From Protonemura montana (Eukaryota > Arthropoda > Insecta > Plecoptera > Nemouridae), in NCBI GenBank assembly GCA_947568835.1, contig OX387602.1, forward strand, positions 1,954,570-2,018,569: a stretch of 64,000 nt of DNA, in the 5' to 3' direction. The notes beneath the pieces are model-generated. The model worked only from the letters and a program-made list of their open reading frames with translations, was not told the DNA's origin and searched no databases. Positions 10,401-23,646 of this stretch are shown piece by piece; positions within the stretch are counted from its first letter, which is position 1; each line of letters starts with the position of its first letter. The position numbers and the translations under genes are program-made.

Positions 10401-13400
10401 ATACTAAAGCTTAGTAATTAAACCAATGAAACAATTTACAGATGAGTCGGCATAATCTTTTATTTTGTGTAATTTTCGACATCGGAACGTACAAAAAGTC
10501 TTCCCAAATATTTTCACGTCTGGTTTACTTTCTTCTCCTCCAGATTTCGCTGTCTGAGTGATTTCTTAGCTTGCAAGTGACACCGGTAGCCGGCCACCAC
10601 CAGGAGGGGAGTTTAACACAATTTTATCTACCTCATTACCTTCTGGTTTGTACCAAGAAAGTGCACGAACCACAACTGATCGCAGATATCGAGAAATATA
10701 AGCGACAAGTTTTTGTACCGCACATTTTCCTACTTTTCCTACTTTTGTACTTTTGTGTTGGTATCGCTCCTCGTCATTCAGCATTGTTTGCATGATTAGT
10801 TATCAATCAATTATTAGGCCAATTCCGGATATCAATTACGTGATTTTACCCATATATGTCCCAATGTTGTTATTTATATACATTTGGGGTTCAATTGTAT
10901 TTATAGGACGTACATACCTACCAAAGTTGATTAACTCAGCGCTTCAAAAACAATTGCACATAATTTCGGTGCCCCGGCCTGTCAATTGCGAGCGGTGGCA
11001 GGGGTGTGGGCTCGGATTTGATCGCACGTTTCGACGTTATTTGCTTTGCAACTGTGCTCCGTACAGCGCGTCGAGCGGCGGCAACTTGATTGTTTGTGAA
11101 TTGTTCCGGAAAGACAAGTTCTCCAACAAGACGCAGCGGCTCGAGATATTTGAATTCGTTTTCTTTTCAGAGGAAAATAACCTTAACTTGTGTGGTAGTA
11201 ATAACGCGCAGCTCTAGTAAAGCATAGCCCATTGTAAAGCAGCCGTGTTCGAGGATGAGTCGAGCGCGCTAATAAGTCGGGGGGGTAGGAACGCGATCGC
11301 TGGTGCGTGAATTATTATTTCATTTGCTGCGAAATCCTGGGCCTAGTCGACAAAACTTTGTGATTAAAATAATTCCGTCTGGAAGTGTCACGACGTGTAG
11401 GTACAATCGGTTCAAATGTACACCGCCACTCCTGCATTCTTACTTCGGGGGGTTGGTACTCGTGAAATGTTAAAAGTATTCAATTTGATTATTTTTACAG
11501 TGGAGCCGGACGAAAGTTTGCGAGCGTCAGATTTATTGAAGTATTTTATAGGAGCACTTATGATCAAAAAAGAGAGAGCTTCTTTGAGGCGCTTTTGCCG
11601 ATCAGATACATTCCAATAAACTGATTCATTTCATTGAGGAGACGGAATTATAGGTACGCGTTTGATGCGATTGATTGAGTGGTTGCAAGCGACACCGTAG
11701 CCATCGGAGCGATAAAGTAGAGGCGGCATGGCGCAGACCCGCTGCCTGGCTCGGGGTTGTTTCACAAGAGCAACCTGCTTCAGCTCCTGCCTCAATTACT
11801 TGGGGGTGTTATTTAGCTAAGGCCAAGTCTATTAACCCTCGCTGCAACATAAAGGTTAACAATTTAATTATCTTATAATTGGATTCAGCATTCAAGGTTT
11901 AATTAATAAACCGACTCGGTGAGGGGATCGAGGGGTGAATTAATATAAAAGTAATCTTCGTCTTCAGACAAGTTATACGCAGTACTTTTATTAAACTGAT
12001 ATCATATAAATCATTTTTGATATCAAAGAAGCGAAGTCGAGGTTTTACCGACACTACTATTTGACTGTTCACTCAATTCGAAGTCTAAAAGAGAGAGAGT
12101 AGGTTTGTGTGAGTTTAGGTAATGAAAAATATCTATCCTCGCGTAAGTGATAAAATATATTTTATGGTTTATAGCACATACAATTCGTTCGGAGCTCGGC
12201 GCACTCAACATTTTAAAAAGCCCAGAGCTAATTCCAAGTTTCCTGTTCTCGTTCAGTTGTAAAGAATGCGCTTACTGCCGCGTACAATGTTCACCGACTG
12301 CGTGTTCCACACATTTTATTATTCAAGATAAAAATAAAAAATAAAAAGCGCGAAGTTATTCGTTTTATTTTTGCCGCGCACAGGCCCGAGCATTGGCTCT
12401 AGGGGCGCAGATGCAGCCTAAATCTGCATACATTAGTGCGTCACTGCAATCTAATCCGAGCCATCCACTGGATCTTGCGCGGACGATTGCGATAAGCTCG
12501 AGTGTGGTGGTCCACGATTTGCAGCTCGCTGGTCATTTGCCTCCACTTCACTTCTCCTGCTCCGCCCGGCGCGGCCCGGCTCGGCCACCCATCGAGTCCG
12601 CCTTGCACCCTCTAAATTGTGCATTCCGGCCGACGTACTGATTTCACTTGAGATTGTCCCTTAGTAATTGTTTCAATCATGGCCACTGTACGTCCGCTCG
12701 CGAGTAACGATGTTTTATTATTCCAGGGGACTGCGCTACGTGACATTTCAATTTGTTTCATTCAATCTATTGTTCGTGACCTGCTGCAAGACTGTAGATG
12801 ATAATTGCTTTTGCGTGGATTTTTCATTTTCTCTAGGTACTCAATTAAAAAATAATCAATATTGCTAGAACAAATCGCCGAACAAAAGCAGATTAAATTC
12901 AAATGAATGCTTAATGAATGATAATGTTACCTACATATTTTTTTTTTCAGAGAAGTGTTTAGTTAAAACAGAACACGAATGATATAAGATTGGCCGAAAG
13001 AGGATGAAGCAGACACAGGAAATAGGGTGGTGATACGCTTAAAAGGGGTGGGGTGTGGAAAGGGTTAGCCTGCTAGTAGGACACGCGTGCTTTTAATTTC
13101 CTAGCGCAGCTATCTACGCAGCGGCCATGTTGGCTCCGTACCCGCAAGACTAGACTGCTCGACACAAGGGTAATGGCTAGCACCTGTACCACCCCAATCA
13201 ATGCCGCGCGCAGACGTTATTTGACAGCGCTAACGGATTTAGCACTACACTCAATAAGACGCGAGTATTTCAACGAAGCGTTGGGACAGCAGGCTACGGG
13301 TTGGGAGAGTCACACTTTTTCCCCTCCCCCCAGAGGACCAGCTGTGTCGGCGGGTCGACCTCCCACTGTCCGAATCCGTCGAATCATTACTCTTGATTTA

Positions 13401-14565
13401 TATTAAATACATAACGCACCGATCATGCCGACCAGACAGCTCGCGGCTCCGGCATCAACAGCACTCAACGAGGTCGATGAAGTTGTGCTCTAGAGAACCA
13501 AACATAACCGACCCTGAAGATGCCAGGGCCGTCTCGTCTTCATGCCCAAGGTGCAACGAGTGAACGCTACCTGTGGTTACCTAACCATTTGTCAAATCAA
13601 AACTATGAGCACTGACAGACTCCCGGACAGAATGTTCCCAATATTAATGACTTGGACCTCCTATAGATACATTTAACAAGAGAGGGACGGTGCTTGAGGG
13701 AGGCTGCAGATGCGTTATGGCATCATCATCGTCGTCGTACGCATATCTTGTCTTAAAAACGGCTCGCGGCTGCGAAGAAGGAATATTTTATCTCCGACGA
13801 AAGAGCTCTATGTTTTAATGATTGCTTTCTGTCTTTTACTCCGACATGGATGCTGAAGTCATTGCTGGTTAAATCGATTCATATTTAGAAGTCAAAGAAA
13901 TCGAGGACCGAGCAAATGTCGTCATTATCACGCAGTGCCTTCCAAAGCGTCCCACAGCCTACGTTCAATTGGTTACCAAAGGAAAGCATTCGTAAGTATA
14001 AATGCTCCACATGAAAGATTTAATTTTAGTACGAGCAGCCGAATTTTTGTGGTTTGCCGTGAAAAGGTGAATTATCTTAGAAGCAGTTTTCCCAGCACTT
14101 AAAACTGTGTTTGAAATATTCCGAACAGCTGAAAACTTTTAAATTTATTTAAAAATACTCGACGCTTTTGTGTGAGCCGCCATAAAAGAGCTTAGTCAGA
14201 ATTCCACCAAAAAGTGATCAAAACAAATATCACGAGTTCCCTATTTTCGGTCCGAGCTCTCTCTCGAAGATAATCCTATAGTTAATGATACTCTTCGGAG
14301 GAATCTTGTAGTGTAGTTGAGGTGTCAAACGCGGTGGCATGCACGAGGGCCTCCTTAAGAGATCCTGATGCCTGAATCAAAACGGCTTTTGTGTAGATTT
14401 TGTTACTCCAAATATAGACTCAAGTTTGTAATCTTGTCCGTTTTGTTCCACTGGCGTGCATAATTGCGTCATTGTGCCGCAATCAATGCGTGCCGAGGCG
14501 GTGGCGAGTGGGCAACGCACTCGAGTAGAGGTGAAAGAAAGATACAGCGTACTCGTGGTAATCGC

Positions 14566-14573
14566 TGACGTCA
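14566..14573. promoter_or_regulatory. CRE palindrome TGACGTCA
   Basis: A perfect 8-bp ATF/CREB consensus site lies about 1.9 kb upstream of the likely first coding exon. Single occurrences can be chance; a paired cluster of the same motif exists at 30396-30417. Confidence 0.3.
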
Positions 14574-15485
14574 TCCAAGAAGCTTTTACAAATTTGTCGA
14601 CGACGATGCGTGAGGATGGAGTGTTTTGCTGGCGGGGCAGAGGGGGGGCGGGCGTTGGTTTCGACGCTCGCGACGCCTGCGACGCCCCGCCGCGACGCCG
14701 AGGCCGGAACGGCGATCACATGGCGCACGACGCCATACATCAAGCAGCCTAATTGTGGTCGCAGCTCCCCAATCTGATATCTCTGGGATATTGTGATAAA
14801 TAAACTACCCTAGCGGACGCCAACTGTGATGAAGAACTAGGGTTGCAAAAATGTACGCGCGAACAAAATCGCCCGCTTTATATGACTCGCGATGCAAGTG
14901 GAATCAGCGACGAGGACGAGAGATATTAGTGTGTGGATTTTAATATTTCATGATGTCTGTCTTGTCTCTTTCACCACTGCGTTTTTTCAAGTCGACTTCG
15001 GTTTAAAAACTCAAGAGTTTAAGAATTCACCGAGGGGTTTCTGTTGCCAAAACTCGAAAGTCAGGGGAAAGTCCTAACTGGCATAATTAGACGACAAACT
15101 ATGTCTCGTGGTGCTATATACGCATCAAACTCCACTAAGGACTGGGGTAAGAATTGCTTCAAACGCAAGAATATACATTGTGTGCGCCAATGTGGCTTAT
15201 ATCCTATGGGGGGATATCAAAATGATATTTTTATTCTATTAGCACCGCATAAGGTGTCATCGTTAAACATCCCTCTCTTTTATCTCAAGGGACACGTTTC
15301 CCCTTATTATTATCCCGCAGGGTGCCTTCGATTTCAATCTCATTACTACACAAAGTCTTCTTTTGCCTCGCGAAAATTAAAATAAGGGTCCGTCCATATC
15401 AGTAAGACCAGTTCCATTGATCTGTAAAATCAGGCGGGGCGCGGAAGCTTGTCCAAGAATGCGGAGGAAGGAGATGGCCCGGGCA

Positions 15486-15509
15486 GACGCCGACGCCGAC
15501 GCCGACGCC
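15486..15509. repeat. (GACGCC)4 micro-repeat
   Basis: Four perfect tandem copies of GACGCC. The same hexamer recurs as short arrays at 31112-31129, 50447-50473 and 54283-54300, and as GGCGTC within 37159-37210. Confidence 0.9.
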
Positions 15510-15768
15510 GAAAGAAGAATCGTCGCTAATTGGACGTGGAGCCCGGATCGGAGACGCGGACGACGACGACGCCGTCGCGGACGTCGAAGTGTTTCCCAGG
15601 CTTATTAATCAGTGGATTTTAACGGGAAAGGCGAGGCCGGCGATGAAGTCAGTCTTTATTATTTCCAAGCAATTATTGCGTAAGATTTGCGAGGAATGTG
15701 TTTTTGCACAAAGATTGGAGGACAAAAAAGAATCGCGGTTTCCGTCCCACAACACAAATATACATGAT

Positions 15769-15814
15769 GGCACCGGCCGGTGCCGGTACCGGTGCCGGTG
15801 CCGGTACCGGTGCC
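15769..15814. repeat. GGTACC/GGTGCC palindromic micro-repeat
   Basis: A 46-bp tract made of alternating GGTGCC, GGTACC and GGCACC-type hexamers. Because GGTACC is self-complementary and GGCACC pairs with GGTGCC, the tract can fold on itself. It is the most GC-rich microsatellite of the putative promoter. Confidence 0.85.
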
Positions 15815-16459
15815 GAGGATGAATCTGACAGACGTGGCTCGAGTGGGCATGAGAACCGGGGGGTTGTGCGTGCCATACATGCGCGTCGTGTCCCGCGCCG
15901 AGCCCCGCGCGCGACGGTGGACGCTACACTCCTAGGACCGCGTCAGTTGCTGCTCGTCCTCGCCTCGGTGCGCACGCGTTCATATCCTGCAGGAGTCGCC
16001 GACAACGAAGACGCCACACAAGCACCACAGCGCAAACCACGCGGCACTTGGCAAGAACAAGGCAGCGCCATGCTTTGAGACCGCTACATAAGCGTGCACT
16101 TGAAATTCGGTTGATGGGAAATACAAATTGGCATCACTAGTGAAGTGATAATTATTGTTAACTCTAGGTTAATTTATTTTAATCAGTGTATCGCATTAAA
16201 ATTCGCTGTGCAATTAAAAATCTGCAACATCGTTCCAGTGACTTTCAGTGTTAATTGAACGGATTTTTAAACGTTTTTCCGGCAACAGTTTCCCGCTGTT
16301 CCTCCGCTTCCTACTGTCGTGTGTCCGTTCGGTGAAGAAAACCGTTCTTCGGAAGCCAGTGGGCGGTGTCTTGGGTGAAGTCTGATAAGTCCAACTCGTG
16401 GAAGTTAACGTTCAGTTAGCAGACTTTTAGCAGACTGTTAAAATAAGACGCAAAGCACG

Positions 16460-16550
16460 ATGACTGGGTGCACTTTCCGGCTCGTGTGCGTCCTCGCGTT
16501 GACAGGCGTCGCTTCGTGGGACGGCGTCGTCGCCTTGGGCTTGGGAAGAG
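16460..16550 (+). CDS. Probable first coding exon encoding a signal peptide
   Basis: The ATG at 16460 opens MTGCTFRLVCVLALTGVASW, followed by DGVVALGLGR. This has the form of a signal peptide: a short basic n-region (to Arg7), a hydrophobic core of about 11 residues (LVCVLALTGVA) and a plausible cleavage point after VAS or a little later. The start is supported by A at -3 and an in-frame TAA six codons upstream (16439-16441). Position 16550 ends the exon at GAAGAG|GTGAGA, a consensus splice donor, leaving phase 1. Without splicing the frame stops after 37 codons. The gene would be a secreted or membrane protein whose remaining exons lie beyond the window. The family cannot be recognised from the leader alone. 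A chance short ORF is the main alternative. Confidence 0.5.
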
Positions 16551-19500
16551 GTGAGACTTTGGCGTCGTGACGCCCCTAATCTAGTTACTCGGGCCGTCAA
16601 CGCCTGTGGCGGTGAAACGTGTTGGTGATAGTGCGCCCTCGGTGCACACCTAAAACTTGTGTCGTCTTCCCAACTTGTGTTTCGTGTTCAATGCTCGCTG
16701 TTATTATGAAAAGTTTGTAACGGCGCAAAACCTTTTCCCTAACTGGTATCGCATTTGAATTTTTATCACTAGCGCCAACACCTTGCCGTGCAACGTTTAA
16801 GCGAAATTTGTTTTTATCATTATTATCCCCTATTTGAGCGCGAAATATTGTGCTAGTTAATTGTTTCTATGAGAGTGGAAACCATTTAGCAGCGTTTTCT
16901 GCTAGACAGTCACGCATTTTACGAGCTCATTTAGAAAACGTATTTTCCCCGAATATTAAGAGTGAGGATAATCTTAATAGGAAATGAAACCAGCACCAGC
17001 AGTTCGAGCTGTGAAAACGCACCCCAATTTTCTTTTATTTCACTTCGCTATTGAACTATCCAACTAAAAAATGAAGAGAGACATTTCTTGCGTTAGTTTA
17101 GTTCAATGGCCTAAAACATTTAAACGAATGCAAAAAACGTTTCCACAAACGTTTTACCTAAACCTGTACTTCAAATGTTGAAAGATCTCTTATTTCTCAA
17201 AACCTACGTTTTGTCAGCCGGATATTTTGCCTGATGTCACAATATTTCCTGTGTTGTGGGAAAGCGGAAAAGTGGAAAAGCGGAAGAGCGGGGTCAGTGC
17301 AGCCAATGCAATAAGAGAGAGTACCTACGCGTACATGTTAAGAACCAACTTCTCGTGTATTGGGAAACGCTTTCGTTCTCGTCGCCGAAAGCCAGACTCG
17401 GATCTCTGGAGAGAAATGTACAATATTTGGGAGACAGACATTCGTGGTGTGAATAATATGGACAGTAAATGTTCAACTCGCTTTCTGGACCGCTAAGGAA
17501 ATGCCCAGAGTTTAACTTTATATAAAAACAAAATAAAAATACAAAAAAGACGAAGAGGACAGAAAAATTAAAATAAAACAAAATTCGTGTTCGTGTTTAC
17601 CTAAAAGCTACTTGAATTTAAAAACGGTGGTGAGTGAATGTGCCGTTCAAGCAAGGCTAAGTATTCAAATGGCACCAACACCAACTTGTTCAAACAAATC
17701 ATCGCAGCGCTGCTCTAATTTCATAATAAAAAAGTAATGAACGTACAATAATATGACGAGCGCATGTTAATATTATTAAAAAAATCAGAGTGCCCGCTAC
17801 CAGGGAGGCCTGAGGCATGATCGTTCCTCCGAACGGTCCTCGTCGCGGCGGTCGTTGACAGTCCTGCTGCTACCTGTAATTATGGCACAGCAGCCTGGTT
17901 ATTTGGACAGGCAGTGAGCATTATTTACCCCACGATGGCAATTAACATCGGTGACTGTCTGACCTAACAGTGGCCAAGCACATGACGGGCAAAGCGGGGT
18001 TGACATGACATATACCCATATTTATACAACATTGTTTGGATAGAAGTGGCAGATATACAAGGGTTCAGCTTGTTTAGCGGCTACGCCAGTGTACCTAACT
18101 GCCAACAAGCGAGGTACCTACTCGTGTATCCTGCGGGTCTATGGGCAAACTTTAAAATTTCTCACCACAATTGATTGGTATTTATTGATTATTTTGATCC
18201 CGTAATGGTTTAATTCTCATGTGTCTAAATGCCATCAGAAATGATTTCATTCTGCCTTTGTCGCCGCTGAAATACGTTGGTTAGGACATATAATTTAAAA
18301 ACTCACGAGTCCTTTATTTGATTTAAAGTTCAGATATATGCTTTTATTAAATTTATCTCTGAAAGAACTTCCCTAACTTTGTACCCAAAGATAGCAACAA
18401 ACCGCTAAATAACACTGCAATTTCTCTAGTGCATTCATTTCAAATTACTTACATTTCCTTCGAGAAAGAGCGACAAAATTGTTTTTATTATTTGTTTGTT
18501 GTCTTAGCCGTCAAACAGCTAAAGTACCATTATGGTCGGGTAGCACATGACGGCGTCAAGAGACTTGAGACACAAGCTTTGCAATCAGATCCGCCTCAAC
18601 ACCGCAAAGAAAGTTTTGGCGAACGCAATAAGGGTGATTGCTCACGGGAGAGATACACGATAGCTATACTCTGTCGATTAGAGAACTTACTCTCCTTGGT
18701 TTCCGTCTTCAGGAAAAGCGGCATCGTGACATGACAACCACTTTGACTTGACTTGTGCCGTGGGGTTACTGTCATACCAGGGCACTGTTCATTCGAATTA
18801 CCGTGGATGAAAGCAATTCTATTCAAGTAATGGTAACATTGGTATTTGAATGCTCGGAACGAATCCAGTGTCGCTATGTCATATCGAAACATTTACTCTA
18901 ATTGTTTGTTAATAAGAGTATATAGTTCAAGTCGTGCCGTGCCTGCCCTTGTAGGGGAGCCGAACTGAAATACCAAAATGAATTGGATCTAATTTTATCG
19001 CATTGTGTGGGTTATTCATATCGAGTCCCACGTCGGCTGACGGGCGCACCTACCCTTTGAGTCTCGGTGGAGCAACCCCACAATTTACTGCTTTATTCTG
19101 CACGAAAATCCCCACGACGCGGCTGACTTGCTCTCAATCTCCAGCGGCTAAAGGTTAGGGAAACATATTGTCTGTGGAACTTTGAAAAGATCTCGGTTGT
19201 ATACTTTCAAACTCGATTCTTATAAGAAACGGAACAATTTATGTGAACGCCGATCGATTTTGAATAGACGCAGGATCGGTACGTGATTAGGTTGACTTGT
19301 GTACAATCTTTGGGGGGTTTAAACCAGTAACTAATTAGCACGCCTCGATTTCGATTTTTTTTACCATGTTCCAAAGGAAAGAAGGTCAAGCGCAAGGGAG
19401 CAAAACTCACTTAAGATAAGACAAATGATGTTTCAGCGCTGAACAAGGGTTAAATGAATTTTGTGATGTTTTTTTTGAAAAATGATCAAACACTCAGGTC

Positions 19501-22500
19501 AACAAAAAATAAATAAAAACGAGAAAAGTACGCACGCCGATGAAAGAGTGCGACGAAACTTTGCTTTGCTGCCTGTTTCAAATTTAAACAACACTTTCAG
19601 CCAAACTATGTTCGCTACGTTGGCGCGGATCGGCGGAGCGTTCATCTTTCTACTTCTTCACCAAGCCTCGTGTGCCTCTAGTTCACTAACATTTCTGGTG
19701 CTTCCAATTAAAATTATTGGACTCGACATTTCCTCATTGGAACACGGTTGGCCGGGCTATTGATCTCACAGAAGTATAACATAATGGTCAGGAAAAATAT
19801 GCCCGCACTTTGAAAAGGTCTTTCTTCGGACTTCGGACACATATTCTAACGGATGCGGGAACAATGCAACTCTCAGAGAAACCTAATGAAAAACACGTCG
19901 ACCACAGATGTGTGATTTATTTAGCGTTCTTAGGCAAATAGAGTTGCACTTTTTACGACTCTCTGCATTGTGTGACCATGAAGAAATTCTTCTCTGAATT
20001 TTAGGCACTCGAGTATCGGATATCGGCGGTTGACGGGGCTGTCATTCCTGCAGGAGTGCAGAGGCATTCAACTCTATCCAAACCCCCTCCCATACCATCT
20101 TCATTTCAAACTAAGAAATCGCTGGTCATGCTATTTGATGATCGCTGCGGACTCTCGAGATTCAAAACCCTAATCATGCAAAAAATTGTATTACACTAGA
20201 AAGTGGAAACGCATTGTTATTTTACTATCAAGGACCAACTCGATTTAGCTTTTATCTTTTATAACTTTAAATATTCAGAAGTACAGAGGAAATATTCCTG
20301 ATTCTTCGTGGCGTTCGTACCCAACCGTCTCTCAAATCAAAATCCACAATCAATATTTTTCCAGACGCCTCTATTATTTTTCTTTCATATCCCCACTCGT
20401 GAAATGGTGTTTACTTATGACTTTGCTTTCTTAGAAGTATGACCACCCAGAGAAAAATACTCGAGATGACCAACAATGCTCCTTTGGTGCTGCTTCAAGT
20501 GCGTATCTCTGACGGCTCACTGCACGGTCCCAAAATCTTGAAGACTCACGACCGATGTTCTTTCAGCGTCCTCTTGAATTCATACCGACCGACAGAAACT
20601 ATCCTTACATTCATTATTCAAAAGACAAATAACAAAAACAAAATATGGAATGAGCAAGCAAAGTGCAGAAAGAAACATAATTTACATGGAGTTTTTAGTC
20701 TTGCGTATAATTTAAAGCATGAAGAAATATCCAGGACATTTTGCGAGCATCCGTGTTGAATATGAAGGTCCTGAGAATTATGTCATGCAGTATGTGTGTT
20801 GAGTCAGGAAGCGGCGATAGAGCGAAAAATATGCTAAAAATTGCATTCCGTTTGGCAAAAGTTTAGTTGCAAGAAAAGTGCACGTGCGCTGAATTCATAT
20901 TGGTAAAGCATTAACTAGCGGAGATTATTTCGCTCACAGTCTCCATTATAAATTGCAGCCGCCAAAACGTTTAAAACTATCACTCTTTTATTTTCAATCG
21001 CACAGTCATCGAAAAATCCATCCCAATAATTGGAATCGTATCTCGCGCGCATCACCCTTACACGGATAAAAAATAATTAGATTTTTCCCTGCGGAACACG
21101 AGCGCAGCTCCTGAGTAATTGCAGTACAGAGAAGTGTGTGTGTGTACACGGCGAGCGCACACACTATGTACTGTTTCAATTCATTTTGGCTTTTTCAATC
21201 TTTTCCTATCTATTTATTATCGTCCCTTCACGTTTGATCCAAGCCGGGAGTCGGACGAATGAACGCTAGACCTATTCTCACGTATAATGCATACGTGGAA
21301 AAGTCTGGCGTATTTTCCGGCAATAATGTTTTAATCCGATCCACGCAGTGTTGTGCTGCAGCAGCCTGGCAGTGCTGCGAATGAGATTAATTGTGGCCTG
21401 GAGCACGGTTGAATATTGTATTTGGTTTCGAATGAAATTTAAAATGAAACTGACTTGTGAGCTGCTTTGCATTACCATCCCCCGTGCACTTTAGGGCAGT
21501 TACAGCTCTTCGGGTCCGACTATCTAATGCAATAAATTGGTATTCATGCAATTTTTAACTCCATATAAGCATGAACTCGATTATACACTGTCTGGCGCGG
21601 CGGACACGGCGCATAACATTTTCATTCCGCTGAGCACTAAATTGCATTTCGTTCCAAATTTTGAATTCACATCCCTAAGATGGAAAAAGAGAAAGTCAAG
21701 CAAAATATAGATCAGGTTATTCACCACATGCACGCGGATAATAAGGCGCTTGCCGATCGTACTAGCACCACTTTACCCCAGTCCTAAGTGGGGCTGAAAG
21801 TGGCCATTACACCGTGTCGCCTCATTGTTCGTCGATTGGAACATCTAAATCACTTGGTCCAACATTTCATACGGTGCATGCACTCCCTCCCGCGGGACCA
21901 CGTCTTGGTTCTGACAGGACATGGGCCAAATTCACAACAACTTTTCCAGGACGCAGAGAAATGGCAGAGATTGTCAACATGCCGCTCGGCGAGCGACGCG
22001 CGACGCGGCGTCTCTCAGCTGAGAGCTTTTATGTGTAGATTTAGTTTGTTTGATAGAATTTTATGTCTGGCAAGGAGACAACATGATGCCGCGTGTGTCT
22101 GTACCATATACTGCGTGCGCGCTGTTTCGGAGTTGTCATTGAAGGGACATGCGTAGCCAATTCGGCGTTCTTTTGTCCCCAGCTTCTGTCATCGCTGGGT
22201 ATGCCTGATGGCGACGGGGTGGTCGTTTTACTTGCACAATGTTCGCAATTCCCCGTCGTTATTTAACCTGCCATGCGTTCAATTTCATGCCATTTATATT
22301 ATTTCTTGCGCTGCTTAGGGGAGACGTCGCTTTCTTCCTTTGGCGACAATCCATCTGTCTTATAAAGCTGTGTGTTGTGACGATGGCAGTTTTCCGCGCG
22401 GCCATTTTAATGTGGTAGAAATGGCTGTATACAGCACAGAGGCTCGACTCTCTGTTTTCCTCATTTCACGTCACAAATCGCTATGCCGAAAGAGCTTTCG

Positions 22501-23460
22501 AACCCATTTTATTTCCAACGAGTTTATGTTTTGAGAGATGCCATAAAATGGTGGTGCTAGCAAGCAATATTCATTCTAGAACTACTTGTATATCCATATA
22601 AAAGATAAATGACTACATGTTTGCAGTCATTTATGGTCATTATTTTGTGAGATAAATGTTAATCGCCGCGATTGAATAAAAATCATTGTGAGTTGAATCG
22701 TAGCTTCAGGGAGAGTAAATGGTGGTAACTCTCTCTGCTGATAGTATCAAAAGGACATTGCTTTGCTATATGGGTAAGAAAAAATTGTTTGCATTTCAGT
22801 ATTTTGAGTCAATGAACAACTTCAAATTGCGTACAATATTTTGCTCCCAGAAACGTATTATCTCTAACAATGGGTTCAAGATGTTCGCTTCTTCCACTTC
22901 TGATCACGGAAATTAAACCAGGCTACTTTCGCTCATCCTGAGAGATGAAAACGTGGCCTTGTCTGCAGTCCGTTCAGTGACCAGCCCGGACCGGGACTCG
23001 AAGGCTTTCATAGCGCCCTGGCTGCCGGAGGCTCTGTGGCTGAAGATTGAAACGTGAATGGAGTCGTCCGGACTGGCGAATCTTTTCATAGATTCTTGCA
23101 GTGGCCTACATGTCTCGAATGAAGGAAGTCTTGTTTTGATTACCAATGAATATTCCTTTAGTTGCGTATTAGTTTCTCGGGTTGAATTGAGCTCCCCGGA
23201 GGTCTGCGACGTGGTCAGTCGAGTACGCCCAGTGTGGGACGTAGAGAAAGATATTACACTGTGATATATAGCTCCAACAATGTCATGTGACTCCTACATT
23301 TGCACAGGGAAGCTTTAAAAGTATGATTCATTTCGTTGTATGGCAGTTAATTCTATCACCTATTTTGTGTATCGCTCATTCCAAGAAAAATAAAAAAAAC
23401 AGTTTACTAAAAGGATGAAATCTGATTTAAATTGCAAACGCTTGCAATGCGCGCGGTATT
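16551..23460. other. Non-coding stretch, first part of the putative intron
   Basis: No gene, RNA or clear transposon is visible. Contents are ordinary AT-rich sequence, a short GT-rich tract near 21136 mirrored by CACACAC at about 21160, and a hairpin at 22605. Open frames are short and lack motifs. Confidence 0.5.
22605..22634. repeat. Perfect 10-bp hairpin
   Basis: ATAAATGACT (22605-22614) and AGTCATTTAT (22625-22634) are perfect reverse complements around a 10-base loop. The arms are too short for a microRNA precursor. Confidence 0.6.
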
Positions 23461-23646
23461 TTATTATTATCAACACTATAACCGTCTCAAAAAGTGTTGT
23501 TCGAACGGGGACACGAACCCCGATCTCCACCTGTCGCGGGTGTGGCTCTAAACCATTGAGCTACTTGGACACTGGCTTTTTGATATTAGCTTTTGTCCCC
23601 GTTTGGGCAACAATTTTTGAGACGGTTATAGTGTTGATAATAATAA
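23461..23646 (-). mobile_element. 186-bp foldback element with embedded tRNA-like sequence
   Basis: The outer 33 bp (23461-23493 and 23614-23646) are perfect inverted repeats. Inward of them the arms remain similar, with a few mismatches, for about 19 more bases, up to 23512 and back from 23595. Between and partly within the arms, on the minus strand, is a tRNA-like sequence (23499-23570) with polymerase III promoter boxes; its T-arm and 3' acceptor strand overlap the inverted repeat. The ends read TTATTAT..., so a TTA/TAA target duplication is possible but ambiguous. It may be a tRNA-derived SINE that acquired inverted ends, or a MITE that captured a tRNA. I do not recognise a named family. 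Confidence 0.7.
23499..23570 (-). tRNA. tRNA-like sequence, probably a pseudogene within the foldback element
   Basis: Read on the minus strand, 72 nt fold as a cloverleaf. The A box is TAGCTCAATGG and the D stem GCTC/GAGC is perfect. The T arm is perfect (CGGGG/CCCCG) with a TTCGTGT loop, and GGTTCGTGTCC is one base off the usual B box. Defects argue against a functional tRNA: the acceptor stem pairs at only five of seven positions, the outer anticodon-stem pair is mismatched, and the base before the anticodon is G instead of T. With the loop read as CGCGACA the anticodon would be CGA, but the identity is unreliable. Confidence 0.5.

Larger units (their letters stand above)
6578..15400. other. 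Non-coding stretch between transposon and CpG-rich region
   Basis: No gene is supported. Short open frames on both strands have no recognisable domain; the largest (10753-11217, 154 codons) is compositionally ordinary and lacks motifs. Local GC-rich islands occur near 7860-7970, 11220-11290, 12530-12630 and 14640-14720. Structured items are the twin hairpins at 7426-7475 and an ATF/CREB-type palindrome at 14566. Confidence 0.55.
15417..16459 (+). promoter_or_regulatory. CpG-rich promoter and 5' UTR region of the exon at 16460
   Basis: GC and CpG content rise sharply relative to the flanks between about 15420 and 16080, followed by a more AT-rich leader up to the start codon. Initiator-like TCAGT motifs occur near 16183, 16246 and 16411, so the exact start of transcription cannot be fixed. 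No convincing TATA box lies upstream of them. The last in-frame stop before the start codon is TAA at 16439-16441. The open frames in this region are most simply explained by high GC content. Confidence 0.4.

Noticed and set aside
10753-11217. 154-codon plus-strand open frame with a hydrophobic stretch
   Set aside because: The hydrophobic stretch reflects T-rich codons; no family resemblance and no splice signals around it.
15698-16078. 126-codon open frame in the CpG-rich region upstream of the exon at 16460
   Set aside because: It runs through the GGTACC/GGTGCC repeat and has no recognisable domain; GC-rich DNA lacks stop codons by composition.
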